From NCBI GenBank assembly GCA_004352715.1, contig SCFE01000012.1, positions 981,200 through 1,045,199 of the forward strand: DNA of 64,000 nt, given 5' to 3'. The notes under the pieces are model-generated. The model saw only the letters and a list, made by a program, of their open reading frames with translations. It was not told the DNA's origin and did no database searches. The translations under genes were made by a program, and so were the position numbers. This document shows positions 49,401 to 62,679 of the stretch, one piece after another (positions within the stretch are counted from its first letter, which is position 1; each line of letters begins with the position of its first letter). The stretch is from Hofstenia miamia. Its lineage: Eukaryota; Xenacoelomorpha; Acoela.

Positions 49401-52400
49401 AATTGTAGAATTGTACACCTTAAGACTTGCTTTCCCTCATATTGAGCAGACCATAGATCATCTACCTCCTGATAATACACAGTTGACAAGTTAAATAGAC
49501 ATCTTTAATTTATTGTGTGATTTTAACCAAACTAAGAGTAGTGGACAATTCCCTGGATGGTTTTGGAAGAAGCACACCTTTAGGCTGGCTCTTCCTATGC
49601 ATATAATATGGACCTGTAGCCTTGTTGAGCTCAAATTTCCTAGTATTTGGAAAGAAGACATTATATCTAAAATGGCAAAGGTCGAAAATTTTGAAGAAAT
49701 AAAGCAGCTTCAGCCTATTACAATCACTGAAACACCAGCCAAATGTCAAAAGAAATACATTGCTCACATACATTTTAAGAAAATTAGTAATGTCTTTGGT
49801 ACATATCAATATGCATGTCAAAAAGGTATTTCAGCAGACCATGCATTGAATTTTTACTCATGACTTACAGGAGTATTCTTGACAGAAAGCCTTCCACATT
49901 CAACATTTTGTGCATTGATTATGCCAAAGCATTCAATATAGTGGAGCATGTGTTCTTTTTGGAAAAACTAAGATTAATTCATAAACTAGTTGCTGTTATC
50001 CTGTGGTACTCTGATTTTCTAACATTCACAACTATTCTAATGCAAATAGCAAATGTATTTTCAAAACCAAAACCTAAATCTCATGGACTCCCTCTAGGCA
50101 CAGTATGGGGTCAAAAACTATTTCTGATCATGACAAATGATTTGACAGTTGAACACAAAAACAATATCTTTACTAAATACTCAGATAATGTAACAGCAAC
50201 ATTAATATCCATGGCTAAAAGTGAAGCAGATAATATATTTTAACACAGATAGACCAATAGGCTCACCATGAGCATAGAGAAGACAGTGTAAATGATTGAG
50301 AATAGCTCAAAAATCACATTTGACCCAAGACCAATAAATATAAATGGCAATCCAATCAAATGCATCAAACAGATAAATCTTCTTGGAATATTAATTAATG
50401 ATAAATTGTCCCTTGCTAAAGAAATTGAGAAACACTTAAATCAGGGCAAAAGTACATCATGCATTTTAAGCTATTTAAAAAGATGTGAAGCTAAACCTCA
50501 AGAATTACAACAAGTCTATAGAGTGCACATAGAATCAAAGCTAACATATACACCATTATCTATGGCAGGTAGTAATCACAAGAAACTAGATGTTATTGCA
50601 CATAAAGCCTCCAAAATTATTTCAATTGTCCAAAAATGGTCTTTTACAATTATTAATAAACATATTCTCAGCCTACCATCACACCCTTTATTTAAGTTTG
50701 TAAGTTCCCTAAGAAAATTTGAGTCTCCCAGACATGATCTTTTCTGTTTGCCATTAGTAAGAATGTGACTTAGTAAGAAGGCTTTTCATTATGTTGGTGC
50801 TTCATTATAATGATACTTTGTAAATAGTTGAAACTATGTTCAGTTGTATGAACTTGTAATAAATTTAGTTTACTTTACTTGTTTTTTGTCAGATCTTGTT
50901 CAAATTGATTTCTGCATATTTACCACCACATGATATTTAATTTGCTAAAGTGTTTTTGCCCTTTTGTAGAAAAGCATTCTGACCAGAGATACATTTATGT
51001 GCAAATTTACTTAGTGTTTTACAAAACTAGAGAGAATAACACTCACAACCAAATTTAGTAGTGCAAAAATGATTACTGCTACTTTTGGGAACCCAAGGGC
51101 TATGCCCGAATCGTCCTGGAGAGTAACCTCAGAGTGGTGGTTCCTGGGTAGGCAGAGACGCTGAGCCAATACTTGATGGGCGCGTTGCTTTGCAGAGTCC
51201 TGAACCAAAAGTGGACGTTAAACAATAGGGTAGAAGAAGGTGCTGCCATGTGTGCTTTGCACATATGGGGGCGGTGACGAAGATGTGAGACTGTCTGTTC
51301 TGTGGAGCAGATGGCGACGTCTATGCCCAGAGCCGTAGAGTGCAGCTACAAGGGCAGTTATACAGAGGATTTTCCTCTGTCTCTGGCCTCTAGATAGGCC
51401 CAGGCCAGCACTTGCTGAGCCTCACCATGAGGGAGCTTTGCTTCGTCATGGGTCATAACAGGCAGATGCAGGTGCTCACGAGTTGCCTCAGTTAGTAGCC
51501 TTGGTTGGTGAAAGCTGTAGAGAGGCGCAACCCTCTCACGAAGCTCGGCCTTCAGCTTCACTCTCTGCTGATCAGACTCAACACAGATCAGCACTCTGCG
51601 TGCCAGGGGTCGCCAGAGGTCAAGCATGATACAAGATCCGACCTTAGTAGGTACACTTCCAGGGGAGGAGTCACAGACTTGACCTGTTGACACACACTCT
51701 TCAGTCTGTTGACTGGTAGAGTAACCCCGACTGCTACTTTTAAAATTGAATGATAGTAATTTCTTTACTATATTTCATCTCAAATGATGAAAGTAATTTT
51801 AAAATTTAACAATAATATAAACACATTCTAGTAAAACAACCATAGCTTTTTCTAGGCTTAAGAAAAAGACAGCTTTAATTCAATATTTATTTAGTAATTA
51901 GCAGAGCATGGTGTTAAAGAACAACAATAACTATGTGGATTAATACATTTCATCTATTTCATTTAATGCAATTTATTTGTAAGCTGCTTCCAACCAGACA
52001 TCCAATATGGATGATTACCACTACATTTAAAATATTATAGTTCTGCAAAATAATGATTATTGACATCTGTGTTTGAATACATGTAAAAGTGGAGTCCCAT
52101 CACAAGCTTTCAATGTAAAAATCCCTATTCATATCAATTTAACCTAAAAATATAATTCCTTAGGTCCTAATCAGAAGAATCCCTTCACAATACTAAGAAT
52201 CTGCAGTAACAAAAATGCCAAGCATCTAGTGTATTTAAGTTTGCATCTATTTACTTTTAATAAATTTAAAAATAAGATTAGTTATGTAAAAGTAGATTAT
52301 AGCTTTTATACCAGTTAACAAAACCACTAGTGAACTTTTTAGAGCTTCCATCAAATAATCAAATATTGAAAAATATCAATATAAATAGTTTCATGAGGAC

Positions 52401-55400
52401 CACACATTAAAGAAGCTATAAAATCCATTCACAAATTTTAGAGTAACTGGAAGTAAGTTACTCAATGTCAGCAGAATAGCATAATTAGGAAAAATTATAA
52501 TCTAATTAGCAAACTTTTAAGAGTGTGGGCAAAGCTGACTTTTCTATCATTTGCATTTTATTAAGCAATTTAACAGAATCAGCAAAATAAATTTAGAGAT
52601 TTTTTGCATTATTAATATAGTGTTCTCAATGATTCCAGTAAAAATAATTAACACTAAGTTATTGCAAGAATAAAAAACCATATGCATAATGCATATAATG
52701 ACAACAGTTTTTTAGTTCCACATTATATGAAAAAAATTTGAAATACTGAACAATTGGATAGTTGCTATTGAGACTAAGCAAATACATATGCAAAGATTTG
52801 ATTTGAAAATGAGAATTTGAATTTTAATATATTAACTGTGATATCATGATTTGCTATTTTTAATTTATTATTTCCAGTATAACTAGCCTTATGTTGAAAA
52901 TATGTCTGTTTTTAATTTGTTGAATTACAAATTTACCTGTAAGATTGTTGGCATAATAACAGTCAGCATCATTTCAATAAAATTGTTGATAGCTACAGCA
53001 ATCATATTGTAACCACCAGGAAAAAATCTACTATTCATATCCTGCTCAATATTAATATAAGATAAGAAAATGCCAATGTGGCATTGAGCATTTAGATCAT
53101 GAATTACATGACGCTTTTCCATTGTCATGAAGCTCCAATGTGCATTGTAAGCAAACCAAAATGACATTATGATTGTCACTGCCAGCATAACCAAAAAAAC
53201 AGTGCATCTAAATATATAGCCATGTGTACATAATATCTTTGAACTTTTTCCATCTACCAATGAAATTTATTAATCTATGATATAGCCAACAATTGGATTA
53301 TGATAAATGAAATTAAACTTTTTAGATGTAATGAAGCTTATGTGCAAAAAATTCACTTCTTTCCCAGATAACAAATTTTGGTCTAAGCAACGTTGTTTTT
53401 TAGTTGTTTTTTTATGGTTGTTTTAACATTGAAATGGTACCCTTTTGACTGGTCTAAACAATGTTGTTCCAACAACGTCACATTAGGTTGCTTTTTCTGA
53501 ATAAAAAAGCCCTATTTTTAGGTTGTAACAATGTTATTTGATGTTGCCCATGATTGTTTTAGCATTACTTTTATATGCAATACATCAAATTTATATTGAT
53601 AATCAGTTCAAACATTGCTGTTTAAACTAACACAAGCCCAACAAATGGCAGAACAGTAATACAATAAATACATTAAATACAACATTTGCTGAAATTTTGA
53701 ATGAATGTCTTGATTTTAAATGATAACAATAAGCATAAAAATCTGCCAAATTTAACAAAAATTTAAACTTTTAAAGTTAAGTATAATTTTGAAATAATAC
53801 TTTTTTAAATCGTAAAGAATCTCTTCTGTTCAAATGTAACTTTTTTATCTGACAGATAATTTGAAGGTGTCCAAATATTCATGAATAAATTATTTTGAAA
53901 ATTCGCTTACCAAGTATATTATAATTTTTCACAAATTTAATATTTCAAAAAAGCTTTTTGCAATTCCGTTCTTTATATAAAAATGATCTAGTAATCAAAA
54001 TGATGAAGTGAGTTCTATTTGCAAGCATCTGCTTGAATCTTAAATTATCACATTTTTAGTTGCTCAAATTAGTATTAATGGTTGTTATTATGATGTTAAT
54101 GGTTGCTGCAACAACCAGAAGTATGAAACAACCATAAACAACGTAAGAACAACCAAAATTGTTATCTGGGTTATTATCTTAGTTGTTACTTAGTTGCAAA
54201 AAATGCTTTATCAGATTTGTTGGCTCTATTAGATGAAGAAGATAAAGCTCTGAATAATCTGAAGGACAAATCCAACCTGCATTTCATTTAGGAAAACTAG
54301 TTTAATGGGTGTTAGTGCCATATAATTGGATAAGAACTATGAAAAAGATAAGATTAGTAGCAAGTAGTGAAACAAATTATTTATTGTATTGATAGAAATG
54401 CATATTTTTAATATAACTAAACATGTTTTAAAAATTAGCATAATAAATATTATTGTCACCTGTTGTTGCAAGACTATCATTTTAAATGATAAAACTACTA
54501 AATTTTGATTTCTTCTGCAGTTAGACAAGACTAACATTCTAGTTAGGAAGAGTGAATAAAAATGTTACTATTAAAACATTGTAAGTAAAAACTTTCTAGT
54601 TGACAAATTCCATTATCCAAATTTATTTAGCCATACACCTTATTAAAACAAGAGCTTTAATAAAATGTGAGTTTGGAGCAAGTTTTTCATGCAATTGAAA
54701 ATGTAATAATGCATTACACAAAAATTATTTTAACAAAAAATTAAGTACCTTAATGATTTAATTTAAATATGAAATTTGAAATTCTAAAGCTTGACATATT
54801 TTTACCAAAGAAAAAAAATTTGAAAACAGAAGTTAGAAAATACAACCTATAAGTGTGCAATCAAAGTAGCAGTCTATCTGATTTGATTTATATGAGCTTA
54901 ATAAGTAAAAATGTGCTTTTATAAACAAGAATTCTCATTTAATTATTGGAATTCATCAGTAATGAATGATCCAAATTTAAGTTGTGATTTTCAGTAATTA
55001 ACAGCTAAAAAGAAAGAAAAGAAAAACTTCCAGTGATTTAAATTTCTAGAATTATACCATATCTATAAATCATAGAATTTGTAAAACTAGTGAATTATAT
55101 AACTAAGTTAATATCTGTATGTAAATAGTCATTTGAAAATTTGTAGAGGGCTAATTTTCACACAAAAAGAGTATATACATGCACACTACTAGAAACACAA
55201 GACATAAACCAAGTATGCAAATTAAAAAAGTAAGAAATAATAACAATATCTATACAATTATGAATGATCTTGATATAGTTTATGAAGTAGAATTTGAAGA
55301 CAAACATTAATTCCAATGAAACAGGAAAAAGAAAAATGTCACAAAGAGCAGCTAAGAATAAAAATAAATACAAACCAAAAATATGGGATATTTATGTACA

Positions 55401-58400
55401 AACTGTGTCTAGGAACAATCACAGAAGAAGTCATGAATGAAACAAGCATAAAACATATTTCTGAACAGAAGCAGATAAGTTCAATAAGGATACCCTCAGC
55501 CAACTGCCAATTACTTGCAAGGCAGACACAGAGGAGATACACTCCAGCAATCAAAGGAGAAGAGGGCTCAAGAGAACACTGACCACCACCAATTACTAGG
55601 TAGAAGCTCAGAGTACTCAACAAACAAGAGAAGAAGAGTAAAAAGAAATTGCAGTCCCCAATGACAGCTAACAGGCAGGATAACATGTAAAAGTTCAGCA
55701 AACTCTAAGCCACTTCTCTTTTGCTCACTTGATGCCAATTACCAGGCAAAGAGTACAGTGCTCACAAAAAGATTCCTCTTAGACAACTGCTGATCAGACA
55801 AACTGATGAATTACACAAAGAAAAGCATATCAGTGGTCAACTACCAGATCCTGATATCAAATCAATAAAAAATGATTCCTCCTTAGAAATAACTTCAGAC
55901 TTAGAGCAGCTGAGTATCAGTGTAGGAAATACATATACAAAATCAACCTTTTGGCAGGCCATGTATTGGAGAAACTGTGAATAACACAGGAATCAGCCCA
56001 CTTAAATACATATTCTCACTGACACCATATAGAAATATATGTGGGGTGTGACACTGAATACAAATAATGCCAAGTGAGGACTCAACACCAATGCTAACTA
56101 GAGGATAAGCTAAGAAGACAATTACAATAGTTAGACACATTAAGTAAAAACAGACTAATGAGGACAGTCAAAGTCAATGATAAAAATTTTGTGAATGGAG
56201 GCATTTATGAGGAGAGGGTCCCAAAGGTTAGGACTCAAACAGATAGACCTCAACATAAAGTGCATAATGTCAAAGTTTCATGTGATGATGGAAACACAAC
56301 TAAATTAACAAAAATGCATCTAACTAGAATATTTTGTGAGAAAATCACAGAAGAAGAAATATGCAATAATACTAGTGCCTTCTACAATGAAACAGAAATA
56401 ACAAAAACTCTCTTGTCTAGATATACAGTAGATTGTTTTACAGATATAAAAATTTATCCAGAATTTGCTCATATGAGTAGAGTGGGCACTATAATGGTGC
56501 TAATGATGGCAATCAGAAGTCTTTCCCTTTATGAAATATATTATGAGGAATTCAATGCAAAGCTAAATTAGATAAGAAACCCATGCATGATCTGTAAAAA
56601 GAAAGTCATGGCAACTGAGAAAGTGGTGTTTATGAAACTAACAAAATGAGAAGAATATGAGAATATAGATTTGAAAAAAACAAACTTGATCAAAAAGCAG
56701 GTGAAATAATGCATGGAGAATTAGTTGTCATACATAATTAGACAAGCTGGGGGTGGCATATTCAGTGAAATAACAATTAAAAGAATGAAAAAGGAAAACT
56801 CTTTTAGTGATTTATTTTCTAGAATTACACCATCTATAACTTATACAATTTGTAAAACTAGTGTTGTTTAATTGATCCAATTATTTTTAATGTGGTAGCA
56901 AAAGTGTACAACATCACAGACTGGTACAGGTACATGTTAATTTATATGCACATTTCTAGCATAAATACTGTGTATGAATTACTACTGATTTATGAAATAA
57001 ATTGATTTGCATTAATATTGCAAATGAAAGCTAAATGTCAAAGTATACAATTAGTTTTCAGAGCCCCCAAAGTCAATTATTGGACTTTGTATTAGGCTGC
57101 TTACCTCTGGTTTGTCATTATTGTAGAATCTTGCCAACACTAATTTCTACTTAATTTAGGATTTCTTAACCATATTCTTATTTAATTCTGGTATTTAATG
57201 TATGACAGACTCCAAAAACTCTCTCTTTCTATATCTTTGTTAACTGTATTAACTTAATTAATATAGCATTAGCTACACTTAATGCTCTAACTAACAACAG
57301 CCATTTTAGAATGAGAGTGAGAGATGATATTCAGGGTTGAAACCTGACTCAAAGCAATGCACAAGAGGATACTTTGTCTTTGTGAATGAATCCAGCTTTA
57401 CTCAGACATTGAAGGAATTACCAATGGTTGACTCAGTGTGTGGAAATTAGTCTCAGAAAACATATGAGTGTGATAACTTAATAATTTAATGCATTGATTG
57501 TGTTTGTTATTGTTGTGGTTAAAATATGAGAAAGTAACACAACCATGGTGCTTTAGCTTGTTATTATTCCCTACACATAATAACCCTATAGATATAAGTG
57601 TACATGCTAGCCCTTGATACATGTGAACAATCAATGAAGTCAGCAATAAAACTAGTTCATAAGTTGTTCAAAAGTTGAATAGTTTACTAATAGGCAATTG
57701 ATTGATTAACCAAGAAAAATGATCTAGATAAAATATTACTTTTCTGGTGAGGGTTGATCTAACAGTAATAACACTAACTTGTGAATAACAAATGATAGGA
57801 AAGCTAGAACAAAGAAAAACCCCTATTATTACACCTAACCTAAAGGCACATCAAGGAATCAATGACTGATGTTCTGTTAATGAAAGTGTCCTTTTAAGTT
57901 AAGGTTATGAATATGAATATTTATCTTTATATCTTTCTTATTATTTCAATTGTATCCATAAGTAATGCAATCAAATAGCTGGACAGCTAACTGTAGGTTA
58001 ACCACCTATTGTAGCATAATCCATCACAAACCCTGCAAAAAAGAAAACAAGATCAAAAAAGAAAATACCAATTAAATTTAGCCCCAAATTTGATGAAATT
58101 AGCTAAACAAGATTTAATAATCAAATGTAATTAATGTACAAGCAAGTATTTGTCAATAAATTAATTTGACTAAAATCTGACAACAAATTACTCTTCATTA
58201 ATTTTAGCAAAATCATGCAAATGAGTCTATGTGAATTTAAATTTTAAATCACCAAGTACTTGCTTTTGATCAGAGTATAAATATGAGGAATACAGTGTTA
58301 TTATAATGAAATAAATTCTTTGGAGTTATTTCAATTTACTACTTATTTTGTGGTTTGATTAATTAATTTAAATGTCTAGCTATGCAGTTCATGCTGAGTA

Positions 58401-58698
58401 GTGGTCAGGATTCCATGACAGGAATGATTCAAGGTTCAACACCCCTGACCATGAAATGCATTTAAGTTAGGTGCATGATTAAGGTTTTCCTACAGTCTGC
58501 TTTGCTAGCTACCTTTTGTTTGTGAACATGTACCTCATAATATATTCAGAAATGGCTAGTTCACCAAACATAGGATTTATCTTAATGCTTTTAGATCCAA
58601 ATTGTTGAATATAATGTGACTGATACTGCAACCATAGTTTATCTATTTAATATTATATGTAGGTTAGCAAGCTGCTAATAATTTAGTCAATCATTATA

Positions 58699-58733
<35 letters not shown>

Positions 58734-61700
58734 TACAAGACAAATATCAAAGCCTAGAGACTAACAACATTAAAATTTAAGCTTTGTTGAACTAGTAATA
58801 CATTCTAATAAACATTATTCATACCCTTTTTCTTAAATTATTTATGTATTTGAGGAAATTTTGAGCCCATTTCTATTTATTTTTTTCTGTTTTAGTGTAT
58901 GAAAATTAAGCATTGCTAATGACACATGTCAATGTTCCAATGTAAAATTTTGTATGAAAGGCTTTTTTTATGGGCATGTGGTTGCATGCTGTAGAAGCTA
59001 AAGGTAATGTCCCCACAATGAAAACAGTAGGCAACTTGGTGATATGTGCTTGTAAAAACTAGCTAGTAACCTTATTTTTGATAAATATTTCCACTGTTTC
59101 TCCTATGTTTTCTTCATATAAATATTTAAGATGTTTTCAATATATTTATGTACAGAAATTCTATGATTAATTAAAAGAAGACTACTCTACATGATCAACA
59201 GTATGCTGCAGTATCATCCATTGGTTAGTTTTTGTATGGCTGTTACAGCTAATGCCATCAAAATTAATCCAAATTATATATTCTATTTTGACATATTTAT
59301 TATTTAGCATATTTTTTGCCATTGATGTATGAGTGTAGTCTTCAAAATGGAACTAATTTTCTATTTGCTGAACTGAAAATGGTACATTTGTTTATTTTAA
59401 AAACAGTAAGGTAAATGTTCTCAACTGAAGAGAAATCACATAAATTAGTTGGATATGGTAACCCTGATTACACCTAATATTGAAGTAGAGCACAAACCTA
59501 GTGTAGCATCTCCTACCAGGCTTGACATCCATTTACTCAAATCTATCCATTTGATCAAGGGGTGATTTAGTGGGTAGAGATCTAACAGTCTTTCACAGCT
59601 TTGCTTTCTTGTTAACCATTTCCATTAACTGTTATTAATAGACAATTTAACCATCACTATTTAGGTGAACTAGCCTTGCAGTACCCCCAACAACTGGGAA
59701 TCTGCCCAATACTGTTTTTCTAAATCAGCAATAACTCCAGCAATCTGTTTCTATTGAAGTGTATCCAGCACTCATCTCAATTGCATGATTTATGTGTACC
59801 CTAGCCTAGCACAGTGGTTACTAAAGACAAGACACAACTTGACTTAAACTTGTTTTGTAAAGTGTACTAATATACTGCAACCAGGCTTGTTATTAGCTGT
59901 TTAATTAAATAATGTACAAATAGCCATTACTGAAAACTATTGGCTTATAGATAATTAATTAAACAAGTAACAGCTTCCTATCCTACATGTAATATTTGTA
60001 ATATCATAAACAGTCTCATTATTGGTCACTTTATCATCAATAATTTGGATCTAGAAAAAGTAACAATACAAAATTCTACATTTGGATTACTATCCTTTTA
60101 TCAAACTTGTTATTAACTTACATGTATGAAGGAATTAGTAGTCAGCTAAACAGGAAATCAGAAAAACTCCTATTTTTATACTTAACTAAAGTGCAGTTTG
60201 TGGTCAGGGGTGAAGAACCTAGAATCATCTTTGTCATGGGATCTTGACCACTACTAAACATGAACTGTTTAGCTAGACATTGAAATTAAATAATTAAACC
60301 ACTATTGAACTAAAAATAAGAATTTCAAAGAATTTACTTCATCAATTTCTACAATTGTTTCACTCTATTTATAGTAAAATTCTACAAGTACCTGTCAATT
60401 TGAATTTCAATTTATCATCTGCCAAAATTGGCTAAAACTAATGAAAAGTGGTTTCATCCTCTACAATTTGTTAAAACACCATTATCAACAAGCACTAATT
60501 TCTCACAGTAACATTTGATAAATCTTAGTTGCAAAATATATCAAATGAATGGGCCATTAATGGCCCATTATTGTTGTCATTGTTGGCCATTATTGATGTT
60601 TGGCCTCTCGGCCATTAATGGCAAAATTATATGTCCAACAATGAGTGAATAATGAAGAGTTTTCAAGCTTTTTTCTGAAATTATTCAAATGATTCAAAAT
60701 ACAATGTTCAAAATGTTTATTGAATAATGTTCTATAAAATATAAAACAAACACATGTAAACTAACTCAAATCATGTTGATGATAGTTTTTTATGTAAACA
60801 ATAATTTCTTATAAAACTAATTAATATTCATTAATTATAGTGCAAATACACTTAAAAGCATTTGACAATATTTTTTTTGAAATCACTTGAATTTGTTTAA
60901 ATAATTTATTATTAACCTATTGTTGGATATGTAGCTGAGCAAAACACAATGTCCAATAATGGAAACAATAATGGACTATCCATTGCCCATGAATCCTTGT
61001 TTCTTCAAATTTGCAAATAAACCTCTGTTGCATCTACATATATTTATTATATTTTCATCTATTTTTAGTACCTAGATTCTCATTTTAACAGATTAATGTA
61101 ATTATTTTGAATATATTTATGATTTAGGTTTAAGTCCTTGCCAATTTTAGTCAAAAATAGCTCAACAAAATTCTGACTCATCTAAACATTACATTAAATT
61201 TAATAAAATAAGTCCTAAATATAAAGTTTAGATGTTTTTTTGATTTAATAGCACCATCTCTGTAAATAATTGATAAAACCAGTTTTTAAAAAGAATACAT
61301 CATAAATTTCACTGAATTAATCTCACCATTATATTGAATTCAGTAAGTACAACAAAGGAATTCTGAATAGAGAGAAGGAATGTTACATAACTGTACTAGG
61401 TCTATCAGATTACAAAAAGCAATTTCTTTTTTTCAAAGAATTCTGCTGCACAACAGATAGAATGTTTCTGGCATCACACTTATTAGAATAAACTCAAGTA
61501 ATGAGCTGACCACAAAGTACTGCTGTGCTTAGTGAACAACTCATTACAAAATAATATTTGTTGGTTGTTGTTCACAATGCCAGAAAGAGCAAGTTAGATA
61601 CTAATTCTATGTGAAGATCATTACCCACTAGTATTATGAGTAATGTCCTAAGACCAATTTTGAGGCATCTTTGGAGATTATACCAGTCTTAGTCATTTTA

Positions 61701-62636
61701 TGGCATATAGACTATGGCCAAAACAAAGCAACATTTAGTTGATTTCATCAATAGTGAAACTGGACAATTTACCACCAAGATGCATTTCTAGCAGTGATGA
61801 AAATCTAAAAGCAATACATACATGTCCTACTTTATGATTAAAGCATTCAGTTATGTACTGTTGTACATTTGTCATATATATATATATATATATAGTGGCA
61901 TTGGCAATAGCCAAGGACTCCTGTTTATTTTTTAGTTCATAATTCCCGTTGCACTTACTCTGTTGCCACTAGGCGTCTCAAAAACTGGTTCATTGGATCT
62001 CATGTGAGATGTATCATGCTTGACGTAATGCACAGACATTATTTTTAGTTCTGCCATTGGCAGGTTATTGTGCATTATTTAATGCTTTAGTTAGTTAGTA
62101 GTTGTATAAATAGGGCAACCTTGTATATGATCAGTTATAAACTTTTAGTTACTGCCTAATATAGTCATTATTTTCCTTGCCTTGATACATTATCAGATGT
62201 TTATGAGCAGCTAAACTTGCTACGGAGTTTAGGAGGTTGTGTTTTGGGGTGTTCCCCGTAGGTGTTCTCGGGAGTCTAAGCCCTACGCAAGCCTGTTCCT
62301 CTCCGGGGTTTTAGCTGATCCAGTAATGTTCGTTTTATTAATTTGATGACTGCTAGCATGTTACACTTCGGCAGTAATTGCCATGCAAATTCTCATGCCT
62401 CCACTAATATGCAGTTACGTGTTTACAAATTTAGATGCTACGTATTTTTCATCTCTAGTTACTATTACATTGTTTCGCTGAAATTGCTAATGCTGTTATT
62501 TCACGCTAACTACATTCTAAATTTTAGTGTATGGAATTCCTTTGCCTACTCTATAGTAGATACTATGCCTTCTGAATGCTATAACTCTATTGTTCATTAC
62601 ATTTAGACTAAGGTTATGCTAACCCTGATGATGCTA

Positions 62637-62679
<43 letters not shown>

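Noticed and set aside
55316-55582. Histone H2B-like fragment (KYGIFMYKL resembles YGIYIYK)
   Set aside because: Only about eight residues match and the rest does not follow the histone fold.
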